Below, one piece after another: positions 54,370-63,061 of a stretch of DNA of 64,000 nt. Each line of letters opens with the position of its first letter. Within the stretch, counting starts at the first letter, position 1. A program made the position numbers and the translations under genes. This DNA comes from Bacillota bacterium (lineage in GTDB: Bacteria > Bacillota > Clostridia > Lachnospirales > Lachnospiraceae): contig JAEZJV010000068.1 of the NCBI GenBank assembly GCA_023415635.1, forward strand, positions 1 to 64,000, given 5' to 3'. A model generated the notes under the pieces. That model saw only the letters and a list, made by a program, of their open reading frames with translations. It was not told the origin of the DNA and searched no databases.

Positions 54370-54933
54370 TCAGTGCTTCTTTTTTACGGAATATCCGAAT
54401 TTACCGATAAAATCACCTAAAGAAAAGTATTCACCATGAGAATATACGATCAGTCCGGCTTTATTTAAGTGAAATCTTCCCTTTGCATCCATCAGTTTTT
54501 TATCCACAGTAACCCCTGTTACTTCAGCTAAAAACATGTCATGCGTACCCAATGGAATGATCCGGGTTACTTTACATTCAATATTTACCGGACTTTCAGA
54601 AATTGCAGGGACGTTGACAGTCTGAGACCTGGTAGGAGTAAGCTTCATTTCCCTGAATTTATCCACATCTCTGCCCGATTTCACCCCACAGTAATCCGCT
54701 TGCCTTACCAGGTCTTTAGTCACCAGATTAATGACAAATTCTCCGCTTTCCTTAATGATATCATAGGAAAAGCGTTCCTTTCTGATTGAAATTGATACCA
54801 TGGCCGGGCTGGAGCATACAGTGCCCGTCCAGGCAATTGTGATGATATTTGGCTTTTCCATAGTAGCACAGCTTACCATGACCGCCGGGATCGGATAAAG
54901 CATATTACCCGGCTTCCATAATTCTTTTTCCAT
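54370..54933 (-). CDS. Flavin reductase family protein
   Basis: 187-residue FMN-binding split-barrel protein. ITIAWTGTVCSSPAMVSISI and SGEFVINLVTKDLV are characteristic, and a conserved Cys pattern (DYCGVKSGRDVDKF) is also seen in many anaerobe relatives. Start ATG at 54933, eight bases after AAAGGAGG. May reduce free flavin or carry electrons; donor unknown. Confidence 0.9.
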   Translation of the reverse strand: MEKELWKPGNMLYPIPAVMVSCATMEKPNIITIAWTGTVCSSPAMVSISIRKERFSYDIIKESGEFVINLVTKDLVRQADYCGVKSGRDVDKFREMKLTPTRSQTVNVPAISESPVNIECKVTRIIPLGTHDMFLAEVTGVTVDKKLMDAKGRFHLNKAGLIVYSHGEYFSLGDFIGKFGYSVKKKH

Positions 54934-55111
54934 CAGTAATGCCTCCTTTCTATGCAAATCATGATAGCGATTTTACTCTTTCCTGTCAATCTGCCCTATA
55001 CTCTTCCGGTAAATGTGATTACAGTCAAATTATGCTAAGGAAACCTCTGGTATAATATGAACCAGGATATATCATACTAAGCATGTATTGAATTGGAAAG
55101 GAGAATATTTC

Positions 55112-55303
55112 ATGAAAGCATCTGTTGATCAGGATGGTTGCATCAGCTGCGGTTTATGCATTGATGTATGCCCGGAGGTGTTCAGCTATAATGAGAATGA
55201 CGTGTCACAGGCAATCGAAGGAGATATTCCTACGAACTGTCTAGAAAGAGCTGAGGAAGCACGTGATGGCTGCCCGGTTAGTGTCATCGACTTGAAGGAA
55301 TAA
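55112..55303 (+). CDS. Ferredoxin, single [4Fe-4S]
   Basis: 63-residue electron carrier. Cys11-x2-Cys14-x2-Cys17-x3-Cys21-Pro holds three or four ligands (CISCGLCIDVCPEVF), and the fourth is in GCPVSVIDL. Monocluster type, like that of Desulfovibrio or Thermotoga. AAAGGAG precedes ATG at 55112. Followed 30 bases later by the GNAT gene. Confidence 0.93.
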   Translation: MKASVDQDGCISCGLCIDVCPEVFSYNENDVSQAIEGDIPTNCLERAEEARDGCPVSVIDLKE

Positions 55304-55333
55304 TGATATCATTTATCAAAAGGGGGAATTCGT

Positions 55334-55609
55334 ATGGATTTTATTAAAGAAGAAAATAAGATATATTTAAACGACGAGCAGAAGCACATGTTGGCTGTCG
55401 TAACATTTCCTAAACTTAGCGAGGGTGTGGTCACTATTGATCATACCTTCGTTGATCCCTCTCTACGGGGGCAGGGTGTAGCCGGAAAGCTGATGGAGGC
55501 TGCAGTAGCATATTTTCGCTCCAGCAATATAAAAGCGAAGCCCACCTGCAGCTATGCTGTCAAGTGGTTTGAAGAACATCCTGAGTGTGCCGATGTTCTG
55601 GTGAAGTAA
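55334..55609 (+). CDS. GNAT-fold N-acetyltransferase (YjdJ-like)
   Basis: 91 residues: a minimal GNAT core with VDPSLRGQGVAGKLMEAAV, the acetyl-CoA pyrophosphate loop, and the short C-terminal CSYAVKWFEEHPE. Small proteins of this kind are often called N-acetyltransferase-like; the substrate is not known. Confidence 0.9.
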   Translation: MDFIKEENKIYLNDEQKHMLAVVTFPKLSEGVVTIDHTFVDPSLRGQGVAGKLMEAAVAYFRSSNIKAKPTCSYAVKWFEEHPECADVLVK

Positions 55610-56059
55610 GACGAGCTCCGGTTATTATAAGGTAAGCTATGAAAGCTTCCTTCTGTTTGGAACTGTAAGAGTCCATTATCCTCCCATTCATAAAAGCCTG
55701 GACATCTCTTTCAACGGCACATAATGGGAGGATAAAACCTCTGTAAAAATAATTCTATTCGTGTACGTCACTATTTTCGAGAAGGTGCCCATCGGGGTTC
55801 AGAATGCGGAGGATTTCTATTCTACCCTGCATTCTTTATGTATTCAATCCTATTCGCTTACTTTAGTCATATCTTAATTCGTATACTTCAGACCCATTAC
55901 CCATTTTCTTCTGTCATAATACATAACAATAAAGATTACCTCTGAATAAGCCAAAGCAACACAGGCTGAGATATCAGAAATATTTTCACGCAATTGGGTT
56001 AATCCTATAATAGATATTAATATATCTTGCTCTACATTATTAGTATTAGGAGGATTAAA
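55610..56059. other. 450-base intergenic region
   Basis: Contains the long inverted repeat at 55676-55735. Between 55870 and 56060 the minus strand has an open frame of about 60 codons without a good start, reading for example SACVALAYSEVIFIVMYY. It may be a relic or chance. No other signal was seen. Confidence 0.4.
55676..55735. repeat. 13-bp inverted repeat with a 34-base loop
   Basis: TTATCCTCCCATT (55676-55688) and AATGGGAGGATAA (55723-55735) are exact complements. Too long-looped for a classical terminator and with only AAACC after it. It could be an RNA structure, an operator pair or the ends of a tiny mobile element. Confidence 0.55.
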
Positions 56060-56770
56060 ATGGATTATTTAAAAATAGGGTTTGCAGCCTTCGGCACTAT
56101 GATTGCTGTATTCGTTTTTACAAAATTGATGGGTAACCGTGAAATGTCCCAGCTTTCCATGTTTGATTATGTTAGCAGTATTACGATCGGTTCCATTGCG
56201 GGAGAGATGGCTGTCATGTCTACAGATAGCTTCTTCAAGCCTTTGATTGCCATGGCAGTGTTCAGTCTCTTCTCGGTCCTGATCTCCTACTCTACCTGTA
56301 AATCCATCGCTCTTCGAAGATTTTTTGAAGGACAGTCAATACTGCTTTTCCAAAACGGTCAGATCTATGAAAAGAATTTGTTGAAAGCAAAGCTGGATAT
56401 TGATGAATTTCTGTCTGCCTGCCGTCTGGAAGGTTATTTTGATCTGGAGGAAATCCATACTGTCTATCTGGAGCCCAGCGGTATGATCAGCGTACTACCG
56501 AAAGCAGCGAACCGTCCTGCTACTCCTAAGGATATGAACATGACTCCTACACAGTCTATGCCACTTGCAAATGTTATCATTGACGGTAAAATTCTGTATG
56601 ATAATCTGCAGAACACCGGGAAGGACGATAAGTGGCTAAATAAGCAGCTAGCATCAAAAGGAGTTAAAAATGTGAAGGATATCATCCTTGCTACCTACGA
56701 TTATACGGACAATACATTAAAAATTTATCGGAAATCCAATCACAAAATGCTCCGTGATATATTTGAATAG
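56060..56770 (+). CDS. DUF421 membrane protein (YetF-like)
   Basis: 236 residues: three membrane segments in the first 90, then a DUF421 cytoplasmic domain (GQIYEKNLLKAKLDIDEFLSACR, then EVHTVYLEPSG-like sequence). ATTAGGAGGATTAAA precedes ATG at 56060. Family members in spore formers are linked to spore or envelope properties, but the role here is unknown. Confidence 0.9.
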   Translation: MDYLKIGFAAFGTMIAVFVFTKLMGNREMSQLSMFDYVSSITIGSIAGEMAVMSTDSFFKPLIAMAVFSLFSVLISYSTCKSIALRRFFEGQSILLFQNGQIYEKNLLKAKLDIDEFLSACRLEGYFDLEEIHTVYLEPSGMISVLPKAANRPATPKDMNMTPTQSMPLANVIIDGKILYDNLQNTGKDDKWLNKQLASKGVKNVKDIILATYDYTDNTLKIYRKSNHKMLRDIFE

Positions 56771-56833
56771 GAATAGATAAGAATACCAGTTCATAAAATG
56801 TTACGAGCCTATGGTACAGGAAGTTTATCAATC

Positions 56834-57940
56834 ATGATTCTTAAACACCCTTCTAAATATATCTTGCTTAGCGAGCTTCTCATTCTACTGGTTCTGCTCA
56901 TATTCGGATTGTTTACTCTTCACTCCGGTCCTTTGGCTCTAAACGTATCCTCTATCCAGGATAAGAAGGAGTATATCAAATGGGTTAATTTTGATATATC
57001 CAGCAAAGCCTTGGAACGATCCTATAAGTATGATGTAGAATCCAGAAACTGGGAGGTAAAGATTAATTGGATTGAGCTTCTTGCCCTGCTTGGAAATAAA
57101 TATGGCGGTGATTTTTCAAGATACAAAGAAAAGGATATGAATGATATCGTTGAGAAGCTGAAGAATAAAGAAGCTACAGTGGAAAGTCTTTCCCAGAATC
57201 TGAAGTATTACAGTTACTATCATGATGCTTATGAAGCTGTCCTTGGTGGTATGGTAGGCTCCTATAAGATTGAGGTTCCGGATGAAGCCGCTCCGGGTGG
57301 GAAGCGCTGGGAGGAAACCTATGGACTGAAAGCCTTCCTTCCTCTGGCTAAATATTATCCCTACAGTCATTTTGACGATTTCGGGGTATCAAGAAGCTAC
57401 GGATTTAAAAGAAAGCACCTAGGACATGATATGATGGGGCAGACCGGAACTCCTGTCATTGCAGTTGAATCAGGCTATGTAGAAGCACTGGGTTGGAATC
57501 AGTATGGGGGCTGGCGTATCGGAATTCGCAGCTTTGATAAAAAGCGTTACTATTATTATGCCCATCTTCGAAAGAATTTTCCCTTCAATAAGGAGCTTAA
57601 GACCGGCAGCATCGTGCAGGCCGGCGATGTCATCGGATACCTCGGTCGAACCGGATATTCCAGCTCAGAGAATTCCAATAACATAAGAACCTCACATCTC
57701 CATTTCGGTATGCAGTTGATTTTCGATGAATCTCAAAAGGAAAGCAATAATGAGATCTGGATTGACTGTTACGACATTATCCAGTTCCTTTACCGTAACC
57801 GATGTGAGACCGTAAAGGATCCCGAAACGAAGGAATATCACCGGGTATATCGTATGATTGACCCAATCGCAGAGTATTATATTAATCATAGTATGTACAA
57901 ATATGATGACGATGAATTCCGAATCCGAATTTATCAATAA
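56834..57940 (+). CDS. M23-family metallopeptidase with N-terminal membrane anchor
   Basis: 368 residues (380 if an upstream ATG at 56798 is used; AGGAAG favours 56834). A signal anchor lies near the N-terminus. The C-terminal LytM domain has the zinc ligands in HLGHD and SHLHFG, so it is probably active on peptidoglycan peptide bridges, outside the membrane. The central part is unrecognised. Sits 63 bases after the DUF421 gene, possibly cotranscribed. Confidence 0.88.
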   Translation: MILKHPSKYILLSELLILLVLLIFGLFTLHSGPLALNVSSIQDKKEYIKWVNFDISSKALERSYKYDVESRNWEVKINWIELLALLGNKYGGDFSRYKEKDMNDIVEKLKNKEATVESLSQNLKYYSYYHDAYEAVLGGMVGSYKIEVPDEAAPGGKRWEETYGLKAFLPLAKYYPYSHFDDFGVSRSYGFKRKHLGHDMMGQTGTPVIAVESGYVEALGWNQYGGWRIGIRSFDKKRYYYYAHLRKNFPFNKELKTGSIVQAGDVIGYLGRTGYSSSENSNNIRTSHLHFGMQLIFDESQKESNNEIWIDCYDIIQFLYRNRCETVKDPETKEYHRVYRMIDPIAEYYINHSMYKYDDDEFRIRIYQ

Positions 57941-58030
57941 CTCGAGCCTGCTATATTACCGAAAAAATAGTATTCCTATTAATATCTATAACTAAATAGG
58001 ATCCGGCTGTTAAGCAACGGGTTTACAAGA

Positions 58031-58064
58031 AGAAAGTCCCCGGAAAGTTACCCTTCCAGAGACT
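58031..58064 (-). terminator. Terminator of the germination operon
   Basis: Minus strand AGTCTCTGGAA pairs with TTCCGGGGACT using two G-U pairs around eight bases, followed by TTTCTTCTT. It lies 52 bases after the gerAB-type stop, between convergent genes. Confidence 0.5.
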
Positions 58065-58116
58065 ATCTTCTTCTGACTTATCAGGTTATGAAAACCATCT
58101 CAAACGAATCATAGGA

Positions 58117-59217
58117 TCAATACTGTTTCAGGATCTTCTTCCTTCTGCCAAGACAGATTAGTGCCAAAAATGCCGGAATGACATATTCAAATATCAAATT
58201 CAAATTCACTAGAAATACCTGATAGAAATAGTCAAATTCAAACTGTGTACTGCTGATGAAGTAGGTCAGATAAAATATAATCACAGCCAGGGGGATATAA
58301 AGGCTTTCTCCATTCTCCAGATGAAAGAACCAGGTCAGGCATCGGAAAAGCAATATGACAAAAATACTGATAGCAGCAAAGTCAGACAATATACAGATCA
58401 GGGTAATCAGTACCTCAAACCGCTCAAATATATGAAAAAAGGAAATACTCTTAACCGTAATATAAAAGGGGAAGGGCAGGCTTGCTGTCAGAGCTGTTCC
58501 TGATATACCGAAGGTGAACAAAGTTATGACAGCTGCAAGAGCAGTAAAAACTGCAATACCGAACCATAGCTTATGCAGCTGCTTTTTTGTTACCGAGCTG
58601 CCAAATTTATCTGCGAAGAACATGACTATAATGATATTACCGCCTACTACTGCCACATGTCTCGCAGCATAGATCGTATTCTTCATCTGTACGACGGACA
58701 CAGGAAGCAGATACTCCCTTCTTAATCTTGAAGCAGCGCAAAGGAAAAGAATTGTGAAAAAAATTAATATTGATCCCAGTGTCAGCTCCGAAAAACGAAA
58801 GATAGTCTTAATTCCTTTAAGCAGAGCATAAAAAACAAGCATCAACATGATTGTCATAAAAAAATCCGATCTGGTCCGGGGCATCAGAGTAAATTCCAGA
58901 GTTAGGGTGTAGGAAATCACCTTCGCTGCCGCTCCCACAAGAATCCAAAGCAGATAAGCAAGAATCAGTATCTTAGCTAAAACGGTTCCTACCAGCCGGA
59001 CCATAATATCATAGATATTCAAGCCTGGAAAGTATTTAATGAAAAGAAGAATAATTCCTGTCAGTAGTGCAGTTGCAGCCATTGACCATATAGGTGATAG
59101 ATATCCGCTTCTCCCCGCTTCTCTTGCCAGGCTCTGTGGAACCTGCCTTAATATGGTCGAAACTGATATGAACAGGTAAAGGAAGGTTACCTGACGAAGT
59201 GTTATCTCTCGGTTCAA
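58117..59217 (-). CDS. Spore germination protein, GerAB/GerKB permease subunit
   Basis: 366 residues, about ten membrane segments, of the amino-acid/polyamine/organocation superfamily. ITLRQVTFLYLFISVSTILRQ at the N-terminus is GerB-type. It is thought to bind the germinant within the receptor in the inner spore membrane. Last gene of the operon; a 62-residue protein gene precedes it. Confidence 0.92.
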   Translation of the reverse strand: MNREITLRQVTFLYLFISVSTILRQVPQSLAREAGRSGYLSPIWSMAATALLTGIILLFIKYFPGLNIYDIMVRLVGTVLAKILILAYLLWILVGAAAKVISYTLTLEFTLMPRTRSDFFMTIMLMLVFYALLKGIKTIFRFSELTLGSILIFFTILFLCAASRLRREYLLPVSVVQMKNTIYAARHVAVVGGNIIIVMFFADKFGSSVTKKQLHKLWFGIAVFTALAAVITLFTFGISGTALTASLPFPFYITVKSISFFHIFERFEVLITLICILSDFAAISIFVILLFRCLTWFFHLENGESLYIPLAVIIFYLTYFISSTQFEFDYFYQVFLVNLNLIFEYVIPAFLALICLGRRKKILKQY

Positions 59218-59226
59218 ACCTTCACC

Positions 59227-59415
59227 TCATTTCATATGTTTTTCCAGTATCATGGAGATGCTAGGCAGATATGGATTTATCATATAGACTACTCCCATCC
59301 CCAGACCAATGCACGAAAGCATCAGATAGATTGCCAGATTCTTTTTTGATTTTAAAAGCTTATCCTTTTGCCTGATAAAGGTTATTATGATTGTGAGACC
59401 AAATATATAAATCAT
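59227..59415 (-). CDS. Small membrane protein within the germination operon
   Basis: 62 residues from ATG at 59415 (GGCAGGAG upstream), reading MIYIFGLTIIITFIRQKDKL and then a second hydrophobic stretch (AIYLMLSCIGLGMGVVYMI). Two membrane segments joined by a basic loop. It sits nine bases before the B-subunit gene and after the C-subunit gene, so it is probably cotranslated. Resembles the small GerD/2TM-type accessory proteins only in size and context; no family assigned. Confidence 0.72.
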   Translation of the reverse strand: MIYIFGLTIIITFIRQKDKLLKSKKNLAIYLMLSCIGLGMGVVYMINPYLPSISMILEKHMK

Positions 59416-59502
59416 TCGACTCCTGCCTTTCTGTTTCAATATTATTATATTGCTCTTACTGCCGATCAAATATAAGTATGAATTAAGAAGTTCAGATTCA
59501 GA

Positions 59503-60627
59503 TTATATTCTAAGAGCGCGCATTCCACCCTCTCCCAAAATAAAGGATTTCGTTATCTTTGATCTGATCCGGTACTCGAACCGAATGTCAGCAATCCTAT
59601 CCTTCCAGGAAGTCTTGATATCACCCCACTTACTCACATTCTGATTCTCTACAAGCCTTGCAAGCTGTAGAATGTCCAGACCGTTTTTAATGGAATAATC
59701 TACGGGTTTTTGCAGGATAACACGAATATAATCCTCCTGTTCCACGGTTAGCCTGCTCAGCTCCGGCATCGTAAAGACATCCGGTCCTGCAATAACTTCC
59801 TTAAAAGCAGTTTCAAAATCCACTCTAATCGTCACTGTTACCAGCTTCTCGTCAAGCTTCGCCTTCATTTTTGTCTTCGCATAGGTAACCGACATATCTT
59901 CACCATCCTTTAAGTAAATCGGATATGTCCTTACGATATTGCGGATGAAGTTCACCCCGTCAGAGGTTTCATGATCCAAATAATCATATAGCCTGAGCTG
60001 ATCAAACACCGCATAACCTTCTATTCGAATACCGCTTTCCTTCCTCACCAGATAAGGAATCAGCAGACTGGAATACTCTTGCCTCATATCATTTAGAATA
60101 TTAACCAGTGTATTCTCATTTTTCGTAATGAATTTCAGCTGCTTCTGTTTCATGGCTTCCAGATTCTCGTGAATGATCTCCTTATCCTCCATTGCATTTT
60201 TTATAAAATCCTGTGCTTCTTCTCCCTTTATAATATAAATCAAAGCTTCCATCTTAATAGTTTCATCCCGTTTCAGAAAATCAATACTCTTTTCGATACT
60301 CTCCTTAGCTGCTTCCTCTCCGATCAAAAATATACCGGTTTGGGCTAAGGTAAGGTTCTTTTTATCGTTCAGCTTTAAATTCTCCAATGCTTCATAGGCT
60401 GTCTTCCCTTTTCCTTTTATAATCTCCTCTTTACCGAAGCCTGCTTCGGCTTTACCATTCTCTCCTCCTCCAGTGCTGTACAGAGCACATATCTGATAAT
60501 CCCCATCTTTATAATCAATTCCAAGGACGAGGGCCATATTGATGGCATCAATCTCCTCCTTATTCATATCATGGGTACAGCCGCAGAGCGATAGACAAGC
60601 TACAATCACTACAAATAACTTCTTCAT
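59503..60627 (-). CDS. Spore germination protein, GerAC/GerKC lipoprotein
   Basis: 374 residues, Ger(x)C family. The lipobox LSLCGCTHD places the lipidated Cys at about residue 18. The N-terminal MNKEEIDAINMALVLGIDYKDG and the C-terminal domain with VSKWGDIKTSWKDRI-like sequence are typical. Its start overlaps the A-subunit stop by four bases. Outer-face receptor component of the inner spore membrane. Confidence 0.93.
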   Translation of the reverse strand: MKKLFVVIVACLSLCGCTHDMNKEEIDAINMALVLGIDYKDGDYQICALYSTGGGENGKAEAGFGKEEIIKGKGKTAYEALENLKLNDKKNLTLAQTGIFLIGEEAAKESIEKSIDFLKRDETIKMEALIYIIKGEEAQDFIKNAMEDKEIIHENLEAMKQKQLKFITKNENTLVNILNDMRQEYSSLLIPYLVRKESGIRIEGYAVFDQLRLYDYLDHETSDGVNFIRNIVRTYPIYLKDGEDMSVTYAKTKMKAKLDEKLVTVTIRVDFETAFKEVIAGPDVFTMPELSRLTVEQEDYIRVILQKPVDYSIKNGLDILQLARLVENQNVSKWGDIKTSWKDRIADIRFEYRIRSKITKSFILGEGGMRALRI

Positions 60628-62096
60628 TGTCTATTCACCCCGCCCGCTTGCTTTATTCTGTTATTGTTAGCGATATTCTGCGGACGTTTTGTAAAATACT
60701 TGATTGGGAAACGAAGCAGTGTGTCTTTATGATTGCTTTCCTCTAAATCTACAAAAGGTGACATATACGCTACTCCATAATTATCCAGGCTGCAAAGATG
60801 GGTCAGTAACAGAATGAAGGCTACCGAAATCCCGAAAAAGCCTCCGATCGCAGCCATCACAGCAAATAGGAATCTGATTACTCTGATACCGCTGCTCAAA
60901 TCCTGATTAGGTACAATGAAGCCTGCAATGCCTGCCAGTGATACCACGACTACCACCAACGGTGATAGAATGTTGGCCGATACAGCTGCCTGTCCGACTA
61001 CGACACCTCCCAGGATTGACATGGCTGTACCCACAGATTTTGGCAAACGGAGTCCTGCCTCAATTAAGATTTCAAAGGATAACAGTAATCCCAGAACCTC
61101 CGATGCTGAAGAGAACGGTACGTTCTGCTTGGCAGCCTGGGTAGATAAAGCAAGCTTAACCGGCAGCATCTGATTCTGATAGGTTGTTGCTGCAATATAG
61201 AAAGCAGGTAGCAGTATAGTGAGGATAAGAGCAATATAACGCAGCATCCTGAGCGCAGATCCCACAAAAAAGTGATTGGCATAATCCTCCGGTGACTGCA
61301 TCAGCATCACAAGCTGACACGGAAGCAGGTAGACAAACGGTATTCCATCCACAACAAGTGCTATTCTTCCATCTGTCAGATTGGCCGAGACACGGTCCGG
61401 ACGTTGGGTATTCATAATCTGAGGAAAGAGACTTTTTTTATTATCCATCAGGTATTCTTCGATGAAGGCAGGTGTTGATATATTATCAATATCGATTTTA
61501 TTGATGATATCCCGTAACTTATTCACTGTGTCTATATTGGCGATATTGCTGATATAGACTAGAGACATATCAGTCTTGGATATATGTCCGCTGGTCAGGG
61601 CTTCCACCACCAGAAATTCGGATCGGACTCTTCTTCGAATCAAGGCTGTATTGGTTCTCATGACTTCTATAAAGGAATCCTTTGCCCCCTTCATGACACC
61701 TTCTTCAGTAGGCTCGGAGATAGAACGTTTATCAAATTTTTTAACATCGTAGACAACTGCTTTCTGTTCGCCGTCAAAAATAAAGGCAACATTACCACTG
61801 AGTACTGCTTTAATCAAAAGTTTATAATCTGACTCTTCCTTAGTAAACACATCATAGGTGCCACCGGTCAGCAGATAATCTATCACTTCTTTTTCCGATT
61901 TGCATCCCTTGATATAAGGGTCACTATGCATTAATTGAAATATTCCTTCATCTACAAGCTCTGAATTGATTAATCCATCTACACAGAAGATGGAAATGGT
62001 AAGCCCGATCTGGTTGATCTTGATCGGACGAACCAGGATATCACTGCTTTTTCTGAACAATTCCTTAATTACCTGTGATTGAATGACCTGTTCCAT
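60624..62096 (-). CDS. Spore germination protein, GerAA/GerKA subunit
   Basis: 490 residues. A cytoplasmic N-terminal half ends with PTEEGVMKGAKDSFIEVMRTN and RRVRSEFLVVEALT, the conserved GerA signature, and the C-terminal half has about five to six membrane segments (GLLLSFEILIEAGLRLPKSVG). First gene of the A-C-small-B operon. Gene expression would be in the forespore; a candidate sigma-G-like promoter lies upstream. Confidence 0.94.
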   Translation of the reverse strand: MEQVIQSQVIKELFRKSSDILVRPIKINQIGLTISIFCVDGLINSELVDEGIFQLMHSDPYIKGCKSEKEVIDYLLTGGTYDVFTKEESDYKLLIKAVLSGNVAFIFDGEQKAVVYDVKKFDKRSISEPTEEGVMKGAKDSFIEVMRTNTALIRRRVRSEFLVVEALTSGHISKTDMSLVYISNIANIDTVNKLRDIINKIDIDNISTPAFIEEYLMDNKKSLFPQIMNTQRPDRVSANLTDGRIALVVDGIPFVYLLPCQLVMLMQSPEDYANHFFVGSALRMLRYIALILTILLPAFYIAATTYQNQMLPVKLALSTQAAKQNVPFSSASEVLGLLLSFEILIEAGLRLPKSVGTAMSILGGVVVGQAAVSANILSPLVVVVVSLAGIAGFIVPNQDLSSGIRVIRFLFAVMAAIGGFFGISVAFILLLTHLCSLDNYGVAYMSPFVDLEESNHKDTLLRFPIKYFTKRPQNIANNNRIKQAGGVNRQ

Positions 62097-62133
62097 AGAC
62101 TACCCCTTTCCTTGCATTATTTTTCAGCAAAAT

Positions 62134-62164
62134 TAATGTGTCACCATGCTGCTAATTTTATTCA
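62134..62164 (-). promoter_or_regulatory. Candidate sigma-G-type promoter of the germination operon
   Basis: Minus-strand TGAATA (62159-62164) and CACATTA (62134-62140) with an 18-base spacer. The first matches the sigma-F/G -35 (TGAATA), the second five of seven bases of CATACTA. The distance to the gene is 38 bases. Inference from consensus only. Confidence 0.35.
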
Positions 62165-62200
62165 TGTCAGACAGCATTTTCCTATTGATTTTCAAAGCAT

Positions 62201-62232
62201 AAAAAAAGCCGGCTCATTGGCCAGCTTTTTTT
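62201..62232. terminator. Bidirectional terminator-like hairpin
   Basis: AAAAAAAGC-CGGC-TCATT-GGCC-A-GCTTTTTTT: a stem with flanking A and T runs on both strands. It separates the germination operon from the small gene at 62448. Confidence 0.75.
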
Positions 62233-62447
62233 AGTCATTCTATGTAGTCATATAATCTTACGTCCATGATATTGTGCATGAAGACTTCACAGTTGAATTC
62301 CTTTATGTAGCCCTATGGAAGGCTTCATGTTACTCCAATTCCTTCTTAAGTATCGGTATAAATAAGAAGGGATCCGGTTTTATCACGTACTCCATATCCG
62401 GTTTTTCCGGGGATTTCCTTGGTAACGGACTTGATCCAGGCGAATGA

Positions 62448-62714
62448 TCAGCTGGCAAAATATTCTTTTGCCATATCATATATATGTACCGGTAATACCT
62501 TGCCCTTTGCCATGATCCGTAGGAAAGCTTCCGCTTCTCCTTCATCATCCGTAAGATCCTCTATATAACAATAAGCGTTAATATCCTGACTTTGACTGCC
62601 TTCCTTATAGCATTCAATACAGTAGAGGGCATTTCTAAATATAAGATTATAGACTACTTCAATATCTTCTGTCAGAATTGATTTCGTGTTGGATTTCAGC
62701 ATATGTTCTACCAT
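62448..62714 (-). CDS. Small conserved protein, DUF6514-like
   Basis: 88 residues, soluble. YCIECYKEGSQSQDINAYCYI begins a beta-rich core and KGKVLPVHIYDMAKEYF ends it; the overall order resembles short DUF6514 proteins of Clostridia, assigned loosely. Two unmatched overlapping frames downstream are not called. Confidence 0.65.
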   Translation of the reverse strand: MVEHMLKSNTKSILTEDIEVVYNLIFRNALYCIECYKEGSQSQDINAYCYIEDLTDDEGEAEAFLRIMAKGKVLPVHIYDMAKEYFAS

Positions 62715-62977
62715 GCAACGCCACCCTTCTTCCTAGTTGATTACGACCACATAAATTATATCTTTTGACACTATTATTATAACACAAAAATATCTTCTGA
62801 TAAGTGACAATTCACAACAAAACCTATGTAAATAATAGTTCGAATGGCTTGCTCTGCCATTTTAACAGGGAATAAAAGACACCATGTTCTTTTCTTTCCA
62901 GCGGAGGTATTAATATGCACAATATAACCACCTTATCCTAGAAGTTTCATCTTCTTCTGAATATCGTCAGGTGAGCT

Positions 62978-63016
62978 ATTCCTGTCTTTCGTAATAGAAA
63001 TTCAAAAGACAGGAAT
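62978..63016. terminator. Hairpin after the oxidoreductase gene
   Basis: ATTCCTGTCTTT (62978-62989) and its exact complement (63005-63016) make a 12-bp stem around 15 bases, 46 bases after the stop codon. A long U-tract is missing, so efficient termination is uncertain. The 347-base gap holds nothing else clear. Confidence 0.6.
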
Positions 63017-63061
63017 ATACTCAAACCCAAACTTCAATAGCAAATTATTACACTATGATAG

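Noticed and set aside
55870..56060. Open frame of about 60 codons on the minus strand
   Set aside because: No good start or ribosome-binding site; overlaps the DUF421 start; may be a relic or chance.
62330..62548. 72-codon frame overlapping the small conserved gene
   Set aside because: Overlaps the better supported 62448-62714 gene and has no ribosome-binding site of its own.
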